Shown here: piece by piece, positions 44,720 to 52,110 of the stretch
How positions within the stretch are numbered: the stretch's first letter is position 1
Layout of the letters: each line of letters begins with the position of its first letter
Source: JASGCL01 sp965203915
GTDB lineage: Bacteria; Pseudomonadota; Alphaproteobacteria; JASGCL01
Length of the DNA stretch: 64,000 nucleotides
NCBI GenBank assembly: GCA_965203915.1
Contig: OZ241918.1
Span: 1,488,001 to 1,552,000 of the forward strand
Reading direction: 5' to 3'
Notes under the pieces: model-generated
Told to the model about the DNA's origin: nothing
Seen by the model: the letters and a program-made list of their open reading frames with translations, nothing else
Databases searched by the model: none
Position numbers and translations under genes: made by a program

Positions 44720-44923
44720 ATCTTATGCCTTTTTCTGGTCAATGACTTATCAACGACATTGAACCTTTTATTTTGATTGATAATAGCAGTGCCCGCTGCC
44801 CCAGCACTTTAAATTCTACTATACCATGGGCAGGGGTAGAGCAAGCTAAAAAACTATATTTTTCTAAACTATTAATACCTCTCTAACAAAGGATCCTTGC
44901 CAACCCTACCTGGCTTCATGCCA

Positions 44924-45337
44924 TTAAAAAACGGCGCGACCCAACATAATGCCCATGGCAACCAACCCGACCGATCCCAATACCGATAGTAAAATATACA
45001 ACATCGCCAAGCCATAATCACCGCGCAAAAAAAGCAAATAGGTTTCCAAGGAAAAAGCAGAAAATGTCGTGAACCCACCCAAAACGCCGACCACCAAAAA
45101 ATAACGCAACATGTCATTCATGGCGCGGTTGCCAGAAAATTTTAAAGCAAAGAATTCGACTATCAAACCAATCAACAACGCCCCCACCCAATTAACCAAC
45201 AATGTGCCCCACGGCACGTCTTTTAAATTGGCGGGCAAAAATGACATATGGTTGGTGGCCCTGCCCACCATGCTAACCGCGAAAAATCGCGCCACGGCAC
45301 CCATACCCCCGCCCACAAACACCAAAAAATAATTCAT
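44924..45337 (-). CDS. crcB: Fluoride channel CrcB/Fluc
   Basis: A 137-residue four-helix inner membrane protein exporting fluoride. MNYFLVFVGGGMGAVARFF opens the first helix; WGTLLVNWVGALLIGLI carries the conserved Asn; VVGVLGGFTTFSAFSLET is the central signature. In-frame ATGs at 45343 and 45367 are possible earlier starts. No fluoride riboswitch pattern was recognised upstream. Confidence 0.92.
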   Translation of the reverse strand: MNYFLVFVGGGMGAVARFFAVSMVGRATNHMSFLPANLKDVPWGTLLVNWVGALLIGLIVEFFALKFSGNRAMNDMLRYFLVVGVLGGFTTFSAFSLETYLLFLRGDYGLAMLYILLSVLGSVGLVAMGIMLGRAVF

Positions 45338-45461
45338 GGCCATTCTTTTATCATGCCCCCCGCCCATTTTGCAATTTGAAAAATGCAGGTTGCTTAATAC
45401 AACTTGGCAAAGCTAGATTGCTATTTTACTCTAGCTTGTGTTATGACGAATTAATATTTGT

Positions 45462-45538
45462 CGGGGTATAGCTCAGCCTGGTAGAGCACTTGCTTTGGGA
45501 GCAAGGGGTCGTAAGTTCGAATCTTGCTACCCCGACCA
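45462..45538 (+). tRNA. tRNA-Pro (anticodon TGG)
   Basis: A 77-base cloverleaf: acceptor CGGGGTA with TACCCCG, D-arm GCTCAGCCTGGTAGAGC, anticodon arm CTTGC-TTTGGGA-GCAAG giving TGG, T-arm with GTTCGAATC, and an encoded CCA. The C1-G72 pair and anticodon are right for tRNA-Pro. Confidence 0.96.
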
Positions 45539-45556
45539 TTTTTATTCAAAATTTTT

Positions 45557-46510
45557 ATGATAAAATTTTTTCCCTTCCATCACGCTGAATCCCCGCCAAC
45601 AAACATGGCCGCCGTGATGGGTAATTTTGATGGATTCCACATGGGGCATCAACAGGTAATAAAAAAATTATTAACCACCATGGCCGAACATAAAATGACG
45701 CCGCCACCTGCACCATGGCTTATTACATTCGCCCCGCACCCGCGATTGTTTTTTGACAAACAATTAGATAATTTTTTGCTAACCACCACCGAAGAAAAAT
45801 TAAACCTAGCAAAGCACCATGGTTTGCATGGCGTGGTGGTGATAGATTTTGATGAAACCTTGGCCAATTTATCGGCCGAAGATTTTGTTAAGAAAATTCT
45901 TATCGACCAATTATCTGTTGCCACCCTGTTGGTGGGGAAGGATTTTCGCTTTGGCAAAAAACGCACGGGGGATGTTGCAACCCTTGCGCAACATGGCGTC
46001 AAGAAAGTCATCCCGCTTGATTTAATACAACAAAACAATCATGTTATTTCGTCAAGCATCATTCGTGAAAAAATACAATTGGGCGATGTTGCCACCGCCA
46101 AACAATTGTTGGGGCAATATTTTTCGGTGACGGCAAAAATTATCAAGGGCGACCAATGGGGGCGCACCATAGGTTTCCCCACCGCCAATTTGGATCTTGC
46201 CACATTACAAGCCCAAAAAAAGATTTTGCCCGCCATGGGTATTTACGCCCTAACCGCGCGGGTCGCGGGGGATGAAAAAACATATCTAGCATCGGGTTAT
46301 CACGGCATAAGGGCGGGGCTGGATAAAAAAATGACCAAGCGGCTGGAGGCTCATCTATTTGATTTTGAAGGCGATTGCTACGGCAAAAACATCACCCTGT
46401 CTTTTCATCAATTCATCCGCGGCGACAAAAAAATAAATAACCTGGAGGAATTAAAAAACCAAATAGCCAGCGACAACGCCGCGATAAAAAAATTGCCTAT
46501 CGTGGTTTGA
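45557..46510 (+). CDS. ribF: Bifunctional riboflavin kinase/FAD synthetase
   Basis: A 317-residue enzyme making FMN and FAD. The N-terminal adenylyltransferase domain has AAVMGNFDGFHMGHQQVI and LVGKDFRFGKKRTGD; ISSSIIREKIQLGD closes it. The C-terminal kinase domain has GDQWGRTIGFPTANLDL and the YLASGYHGIRAGLD and FDFEGDCYGKNITL motifs. The start at 45557 lies 19 bases after tRNA-Pro; an in-frame TTG inside the tRNA end is unlikely. Confidence 0.94.
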   Translation: MIKFFPFHHAESPPTNMAAVMGNFDGFHMGHQQVIKKLLTTMAEHKMTPPPAPWLITFAPHPRLFFDKQLDNFLLTTTEEKLNLAKHHGLHGVVVIDFDETLANLSAEDFVKKILIDQLSVATLLVGKDFRFGKKRTGDVATLAQHGVKKVIPLDLIQQNNHVISSSIIREKIQLGDVATAKQLLGQYFSVTAKIIKGDQWGRTIGFPTANLDLATLQAQKKILPAMGIYALTARVAGDEKTYLASGYHGIRAGLDKKMTKRLEAHLFDFEGDCYGKNITLSFHQFIRGDKKINNLEELKNQIASDNAAIKKLPIVV

Positions 46511-46620
46511 TAATCGATTTTTATGACGCCGCCTTGTGGCTACCTCCTGGCTTGACATTTACCCACCATATGCTATGTTAAAAAGAACAAATTAAGAACA
46601 ATTAATAAGGATTGTAATAT

Positions 46621-46860
46621 ATGAATAAATCATCATCGCGCGTCAAATCCACCAACGGTTCGGAAAGTTTTAAAATGTTGGGCCTATGTTCGGTGTGGGC
46701 GGTGGGGGGCGCGCTGGCCATCTATTACATCGCCGCCTTATATTATTGGTTTACCGATAAAACCCCCGTCAATTTTGAACAGGCTTTTTATTTTTTGGGG
46801 ATCGTCTTGCCCGTTTCGGGTTTGGTGCATGTTGGGTCAAAATTTGCCAACCGCGGCTAA
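46621..46860 (+). CDS. Small membrane protein of unknown function (79 residues)
   Basis: Two membrane segments (LCSVWAVGGALAIYYIAALY and FYFLGIVLPVSGLVHVG) joined by a short polar loop, basic N-terminus. AAGGA lies about 12 bases before the ATG. I do not recognise a family. It stands between ribF and the rpsB leader. Confidence 0.62.
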   Translation: MNKSSSRVKSTNGSESFKMLGLCSVWAVGGALAIYYIAALYYWFTDKTPVNFEQAFYFLGIVLPVSGLVHVGSKFANRG

Positions 46861-47189
46861 GGGCTTGGCGCCAGGCTAATTTGCATCGCACTAACAGCAA
46901 AGAAATAATATGTCATCGCGATTGCGATAGTCAAACCCTACCCCGCCGCAACCTCACCACCGCTCGCCCAATCAACATACCGACAAAATAAAAGGGCTTG
47001 CGGTGCGGCCTATATTTTGTTATGGCGGGGCATCATCAACCCCTACCCTTTTTTATGGCGCAAGCCAAAAAAAATGGATAGGCAGACACAACACACAAGG
47101 TCAAATAATTTACGGTGCGATGTGGTTGGCAAAAAAACCAACTATTTTGTTCAATGACTTTGGCGGTTTAACCGTAAAGGAGAAAAAAA
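46861..47189 (+). other. Intergenic leader before rpsB
   Basis: About 330 bases with no supported gene. The last 20 bases contain AAGGAG before the rpsB ATG. A weak GTTGG/CCAAC hairpin lies shortly before it. S2 genes are often self-regulated through their leader, but I cannot assign a known leader structure from the sequence. An open frame overlapping the rpsB start in another phase has no family resemblance. Confidence 0.5.
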
Positions 47190-48155
47190 ATGGAAATACC
47201 CAGCGTCTCTCTGGAGGACCTGTTCTCGGCTGGCTGTCACTTCGGTCATGCTACCCATCGGTGGAATCCGAAAATGAAACCCTATATTTTTGGCGTGCGT
47301 GGCGGCGTGCATATTATCGATCTTGATAAAACCGTCATTGCCATGAACCGCGCCCTGAAGGCTATTTATGACATCACCGCGCGTGGCGGCCGTGTTTTAT
47401 TTGTCGGCACCAAAACACAATCACAAAATGACGTGATGGAGGCCGCCGTAAGGTCAGGCCAATATTACGTCAACGCACGCTGGCTGGGCGGCATGATGAC
47501 CAATTGGAAAACCATTTCCCAATCGGTGAAACGATTCAAAGATCTGGAAAACAAATTGGCGGGCGACCTTGCTGGTTATACCAAAAAAGAACGCCTCAAC
47601 ATGGAACGCGATGTTGCCAAATTAAGGCAAAACTTGGGCGGTATCAAAGAAATGTATAGCGTGCCCGATATGTTAATCAGCCTTGATACCATCAAGGAAG
47701 AAATTGCTATCCAAGAAGCGGTGGTGCTCGGCATACCCGTGGTGGCGATTGTCGATTCCAATTCAAGCCCCGCTGGCGTGACCTATCCCATCCCTGGGAA
47801 CGATGACGCAACCCGTGCTATCAAACTTTATTGCGATGTTTTTGCCCGCACCATTTTGGCGGGGATTGAAAAATCCATCGCGGCGGGCGGCGGCGATTTG
47901 GGCGAACGCGCCGAAGCAACCCAAGAATCAAAAGATGGCACAAAAAAAGATGGTAAGCAAGCACAACACCGTGGCGATAAAAAAGATAAGAAAAAAGACG
48001 CCAGCGGATCAGAAAAACCATCCGAAGCGCAAATGGCTTCTGCCGTTGAAGAAAAGCCTGAAGAAAAAATGGCTGACAAACCTGACGCTGAAGACAAGTC
48101 AGAAAAATCAGCCCCCCGCAACAAGGGCAAAAAAACCCTATCGGTAAAGAAATAA
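47190..48155 (+). CDS. rpsB: 30S ribosomal protein S2 with a long charged tail
   Basis: A 321-residue S2; the typical length is about 240-260. The conserved body runs LFSAGCHFGHATHRWNPKMK, IFGVRGGVHIIDLDKT, VLFVGTKTQSQ, ARWLGGMMTNWKT, and GIPVVAIVDSNSSPAGVTYP. The last 80 residues are a Lys/Glu/Ala-rich tail; such tails occur in other alphaproteobacterial S2 proteins. AAGGAG precedes the start. First gene of the rpsB-cdsA run. Confidence 0.96.
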   Translation: MEIPSVSLEDLFSAGCHFGHATHRWNPKMKPYIFGVRGGVHIIDLDKTVIAMNRALKAIYDITARGGRVLFVGTKTQSQNDVMEAAVRSGQYYVNARWLGGMMTNWKTISQSVKRFKDLENKLAGDLAGYTKKERLNMERDVAKLRQNLGGIKEMYSVPDMLISLDTIKEEIAIQEAVVLGIPVVAIVDSNSSPAGVTYPIPGNDDATRAIKLYCDVFARTILAGIEKSIAAGGGDLGERAEATQESKDGTKKDGKQAQHRGDKKDKKKDASGSEKPSEAQMASAVEEKPEEKMADKPDAEDKSEKSAPRNKGKKTLSVKK

Positions 48156-48157
48156 TC

Positions 48158-49069
48158 ATGGCCACCCCCGTTACCGCCACCACCGTCAAAAACCTGCGCG
48201 AGAAAACTGGCGCGGGCATGCTTGATTGTAAAAAAGCGTTGGACGAATGCGGCGGCGACATTGACCAAGCAACCGATTGGTTGCGTAAAAAAGGCCTAAG
48301 CGCGGCGGCAAAAAAATCTGGCCGCGTTGCCGCCGAAGGGTTGGTGGGCATGAAGGTTAATGAAAAAATGACCGAAGCCGTTTTGGTGGAGGTCAATGCC
48401 GAAACCGACTTCGTGGCGCGTAATGACCTGTTTCAAAAATTGCTTGAATCTTGTTTAACCCTTGCCATGACATCGGGCGGCGATGACGAAAAAATAACAT
48501 CTGAATTGGCACCCGCCGTTACCAATTTGATAGCCACGATTGGCGAAAATATAAATTTTCGCCGCGCCAAAAAATTAACCGTCGAACATGGCGCCATTGC
48601 CTGTTACATGCACAATGCTTTGCAACCCCATTTGGGAAAAATTGGCGTGTTGGTGGCGTTCGAATCCACGGGCGATAAAAATGCTTTGCAAGCCGTGGGC
48701 AAAAAAATTGCCATGCACATTGCCGCGCAAAGCCCGCAATACCTAACCACCGCCGCGGTCCCCGCCAGCGTGGTTGCCCATGAAAAATTGATCTTAACCG
48801 AACAGGCAAAATCATCGGGCAAACCCGACGCGGTGATTGAAAAAATGGTCGCGGGGCGTATTCAAAAATTTTATGAAGAAGTGGTGTTGCTTGAACAAAT
48901 ATTTATTTTTGACAACGAAACCAAAATTACAAAATTGTTAAGCGACGCCGAAGCATCGGTCGGCGCGCCGATAGCGATAAAAGACTTTGTTTTGTTTCGT
49001 CTGGGCGAAGGAATTGAAAAGAAACAAGATGATTTTGCCGCTGAGGTAGCGTCGATGGCAAAACAATAG
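48158..49069 (+). CDS. tsf: Elongation factor Ts
   Basis: A 303-residue guanine nucleotide exchange factor for EF-Tu. UBA-like start VKNLREKTGAGMLDCKKALD, then GGDIDQATDWLRKKGL, EVNAETDFVARNDLF and HIAAQSPQYLT. Two bases separate it from rpsB, the universal pairing. Confidence 0.96.
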   Translation: MATPVTATTVKNLREKTGAGMLDCKKALDECGGDIDQATDWLRKKGLSAAAKKSGRVAAEGLVGMKVNEKMTEAVLVEVNAETDFVARNDLFQKLLESCLTLAMTSGGDDEKITSELAPAVTNLIATIGENINFRRAKKLTVEHGAIACYMHNALQPHLGKIGVLVAFESTGDKNALQAVGKKIAMHIAAQSPQYLTTAAVPASVVAHEKLILTEQAKSSGKPDAVIEKMVAGRIQKFYEEVVLLEQIFIFDNETKITKLLSDAEASVGAPIAIKDFVLFRLGEGIEKKQDDFAAEVASMAKQ

Positions 49070-49084
49070 CATATACAATTCATA

Positions 49085-49834
49085 ATGACAGCCCCAACCA
49101 AGCCCGACCAATCCAAGCCATGGGATAAATCATGGAAAAGGGTGATGGTCAAATTATCGGGCGAGGCATTGATGGGCAAGCAACCATTCGGCATCGATAG
49201 CGATGTTTTAATCACCCTGTCCGAAGAAATTGCCACCGTGGTTAATCAGGGTTTTGAAATATGTATGGTGGTGGGTGGTGGCAATATTTTTCGCGGCATG
49301 TCATCGGCCAAATTGGGGATTGACCGCACCACGGGCGATTACATGGGCATGTTGGCCACGGTGATGAATGCCCTGGCGTTACAAAATGCGTTGGAAAAAA
49401 TTGGCACCGCAACGCGGGTTATGTCGGCGCTGCCCATTACTGCGGTGGCCGAAAATTATATTCGCCGCCGCGCATTGCGCCATTTGGAAAAAGGCCGCGT
49501 TGTCATATTTGCCGCGGGCACGGGCAACCCATATTTCACCACCGACAGCGCCGCGGCCCTGCGTGCCGCCGAAATGAATTGCGAATTGTTGATGAAGGCC
49601 ACCAAGGTTGACGGTGTTTATTCGGCCGACCCGATGAAGGATAAAACCGCCACCCGTTATAATAAGTTATCCTTCACCGAGGTTATCGAAAAAAATTATC
49701 AAGTGATGGATATCAACGCCGTGGTGTTGTGCCGCGACAACCATATACCCATCAGCGTTTTTTCGTTGTTCGAACATGGTCAATTGTTGAATATTTTGAC
49801 TGGTAAAAATGAACGCCACACCTTGATTAGTTGA
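49085..49834 (+). CDS. pyrH: Uridylate kinase
   Basis: A 249-residue UMP kinase of the amino acid kinase fold. VMVKLSGEALMGKQPFGID, VVGGGNIFRG, DYMGMLATVMNALALQ, FAAGTGNPYFTTDSAAALRA, and KVDGVYSADPMKD are seen. About 17 polar residues precede the fold. In the standard operon position after tsf. Confidence 0.96.
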   Translation: MTAPTKPDQSKPWDKSWKRVMVKLSGEALMGKQPFGIDSDVLITLSEEIATVVNQGFEICMVVGGGNIFRGMSSAKLGIDRTTGDYMGMLATVMNALALQNALEKIGTATRVMSALPITAVAENYIRRRALRHLEKGRVVIFAAGTGNPYFTTDSAAALRAAEMNCELLMKATKVDGVYSADPMKDKTATRYNKLSFTEVIEKNYQVMDINAVVLCRDNHIPISVFSLFEHGQLLNILTGKNERHTLIS

Positions 49835-49857
49835 TGTAATTTTTTTATAGTAACAGC

Positions 49858-50409
49858 ATGATTGATTACAAAACCGCAAACCACAAAATGCAAACCACGC
49901 TTGATGTGTTGCAAAAAGAACTGGCGGCGTTACGTTCGGGCCGCGCCAGCGCCACCATGCTTGACCCCATTATGGTCGATGTTTATGGCAGTCGCACCCC
50001 GTTGCAACAATGCGCATCGGTTAGTGTGCCCGAAGCACGCCAATTGGCGATTTCGGTTTGGGACCCCAGCAATGTCAAGGCGGTTGAAAAAGCCATCGCC
50101 GATTCGGGGCTTGGCCTGAACCCCCAGACCGAGGGCACCATGATAAGGTTGCGCCTGCCCGAATTGACCGAGGAACGCCGATTGGAATTAATAAAAGTTG
50201 CCCACAAATATGCCGAAACGGCGAAGGTGGCGATACGCAACCTGCGGCGGGATCATTTGGAATTTATCAAAAAAAATGAAAAAGATAAATTGATTGGTGA
50301 AGATGAAGCGCGTCAATTATCTGAAACGGCGCAAAAACTAACCGATAAATTCACGGCTGAGATTGATAAGATGATAGCCGACAAAGAAAAAGATATTAAA
50401 CATATTTAA
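49858..50409 (+). CDS. frr: Ribosome recycling factor
   Basis: A 183-residue two-domain factor that splits post-termination ribosomes with EF-G. LRSGRASATMLDPIMVDVYG, PEARQLAISVWD, IADSGLGLNPQTEG, and the helical RLELIKVAHKYAETAKVAIR with LRRDHLEFIKK are seen. It lies 23 bases after pyrH. Confidence 0.97.
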   Translation: MIDYKTANHKMQTTLDVLQKELAALRSGRASATMLDPIMVDVYGSRTPLQQCASVSVPEARQLAISVWDPSNVKAVEKAIADSGLGLNPQTEGTMIRLRLPELTEERRLELIKVAHKYAETAKVAIRNLRRDHLEFIKKNEKDKLIGEDEARQLSETAQKLTDKFTAEIDKMIADKEKDIKHI

Positions 50410-50430
50410 TATTATTTTGTCTTTCCTGTC

Positions 50431-51174
50431 ATGGTTAATCACGCGCCCCATAATTTGCCACAGCATATTGCGATTATTATGGACGGCAATGGTCGGTGGG
50501 CAACGCGCCGTGGTTTACCCCGCGAGTTAGGACACGCCGAGGGTGCCAAAGCGTTGGAACGCGTGGTGAAGGCGGCGTTAGAAAAAAAAATTCCCTTCTT
50601 AAGTTTCTACTGCTTCTCGACCGAAAATTGGGCGCGCCCAAAAAAGGAGGTTGACCTGTTGATGAATTTGCTGCGCCAGTATTTAAAAAGAAATTTTAAA
50701 GAATTGGTGAAAGACAAAATAAAGATCAAGGTTGTCGGCAAAAGAAAAGACTTGCCTGCCGACGTGGTAAAAAGCATTACAACATTGGAAACCGAAACCA
50801 TGAATCACGACAATTTAACTTTGGTGTTGGCGATTAATTATGGGGCGCGTAGCGAAATATTGCATGCCGTCGAACATATTTTACAAAAGCAACAACAGGG
50901 TTTGTTGGGGGCGGAAATAACCGAACAAACCATCACCGACCACCTGTGGACCGCGGGCATCCCCGAGCCTGATGTTATCGTGCGTAGCAGTGGCGAACAT
51001 CGGCTTTCCAATTTCTTTTTATGGCAAGGGGCTTACGCCGAATTTATTTTTACCGACCGCCTGTGGCCTGATATAGTGGCGGAGGATTTGGATCTGTGGC
51101 TGAAAGAATATGAAAAAAGAAAAAGAAGATTCGGCGGGCGCAACGAAGATATCAACCAACAACATACATCATAA
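50431..51174 (+). CDS. uppS: Undecaprenyl diphosphate synthase
   Basis: A 247-residue cis-prenyltransferase making the lipid carrier for peptidoglycan and O-antigen. HIAIIMDGNGRWATRRGLPR holds the catalytic Asp; GHAEGAKALERVV, FYCFSTENWARPKKEV, and VRSSGEHRLSNFFLWQGAYA follow. The second conserved substrate region is RSSGE(H)RLSNF. Six bases from cdsA. Confidence 0.96.
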   Translation: MVNHAPHNLPQHIAIIMDGNGRWATRRGLPRELGHAEGAKALERVVKAALEKKIPFLSFYCFSTENWARPKKEVDLLMNLLRQYLKRNFKELVKDKIKIKVVGKRKDLPADVVKSITTLETETMNHDNLTLVLAINYGARSEILHAVEHILQKQQQGLLGAEITEQTITDHLWTAGIPEPDVIVRSSGEHRLSNFFLWQGAYAEFIFTDRLWPDIVAEDLDLWLKEYEKRKRRFGGRNEDINQQHTS

Positions 51175-51179
51175 ACAAA

Positions 51180-51902
51180 ATGGCAAAAAAAAATTCTATC
51201 GCCACCACGGCAAATAAAAAAATGGCAAAGAAAAATTCTGTCGCCAGCGCGGACAATAAAAAAAACCTGCGGCAAAGAATTTTTAGTGGCATCCTGTTGG
51301 GTTTGTTGGCCGTGGCATTAATTTTTTTACCACGCTGGTGGCAATTGTTGGCATTGTTGGTGGTGGTTTTTGTTTCACATCGCGAATGGCAAAAATTGGC
51401 GCAACGCACGGCGCACCCCTTTACTTGGTTTATTATAGGGTTTGTTTATATTTTGGCATCCGCCATCGCGGCGATTTTTTTGCTGAACCTGCATACCCTG
51501 TGGTTTTTGCAAACCATACTGATTGTTATTGGTGCCGACACGGGGGCTTATATTTTTGGCAAAATTTGGGGGCGGCATAAAATCGCGCCATCCATTTCGC
51601 CTGGCAAATCTTGGGAAGGATTGGTTGGTGGGTTATTGTTTGCCAACCTTATCATGGTGGCTAGCGCCTTTACCTTCCATGCTGCGCTGCAAGAAAAAAT
51701 ATGGGGCAGCCTATGTTTGGCTAGCTTGATAACTGTTTTTGCTTTGTTGGGCGATCTGTTCGAATCATATTTCAAACGGCGCGCGGGGGCGAAAGATTCG
51801 GGGCGCATCATCCCTGGGCACGGCGGCATCCTTGACCGCATCGACGGGCATTTGATGGCGTTGCTGCTGGTCGCCATCCTCATTTGGTTACATATTTTTT
51901 AA
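51180..51902 (+). CDS. cdsA: Phosphatidate cytidylyltransferase
   Basis: A 240-residue polytopic enzyme making CDP-diacylglycerol. The signature is in the last third: DLFESYFKRRAGAKDSGRII followed by PGHGGILDRIDGH. ADTGAYIFGKIWGRHKIAPSI and SPGKSWEGLVGGLL precede it. The N-terminus carries a near-duplicate 14-residue segment (MAKKNSIATTANKK then MAKKNSVASADNKK). Synteny with dxr, rseP and bamA that usually follows is broken here by the repeat array and nrdA. Confidence 0.95.
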   Translation: MAKKNSIATTANKKMAKKNSVASADNKKNLRQRIFSGILLGLLAVALIFLPRWWQLLALLVVVFVSHREWQKLAQRTAHPFTWFIIGFVYILASAIAAIFLLNLHTLWFLQTILIVIGADTGAYIFGKIWGRHKIAPSISPGKSWEGLVGGLLFANLIMVASAFTFHAALQEKIWGSLCLASLITVFALLGDLFESYFKRRAGAKDSGRIIPGHGGILDRIDGHLMALLLVAILIWLHIF

Positions 51903-51964
51903 AAAAATATTTTTCTTATTTTTGCTAGCGGGTAGCCCACCTGGTCATATTCCCACGGCCTATT

Positions 51965-52110
51965 GCGCTCAAGCAACGCAGTGATAGCGCACAAAATTAT
52001 TGCCCTCAAGCAGCGCAGTGATAGCGCACGAAATTATTGCGCTCAAGCAACGCAGTGATAGCGCACAAAATTATTGCCCTCAAGCAGCGAAGCGATAGGG
52101 CGAATTTATT
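51965..52110. repeat. Array of four 37-bp palindromic (REP-like) repeats
   Basis: Copies start at 51965, 52002, 52039 and 52076 (the last is 35 bases), directly adjacent. The copies alternate in two types, GCGCTCAAGCAACGCAGTGA and GCCCTCAAGCAGCG(C/A)AG, giving a 74-base higher period. The ends of each unit pair (GCGCT with AGCGC, GCCCT with AGGGC). The last copy runs into the nrdA stop codon. A related unit is at 63507-63542. Confidence 0.9.

Noticed and set aside
45338..45461. Fluoride riboswitch upstream of crcB
   Set aside because: The conserved fluoride aptamer core was not found in the short leader.
47003..47326. A 107-codon frame overlapping the start of rpsB in another phase
   Set aside because: No family-like sequence, non-ATG start, and it runs into the conserved S2 start with its own ribosome site.
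51965..52110. CRISPR array
   Set aside because: The units are directly adjacent without unique spacers, alternate in two types, and no cas genes are present.
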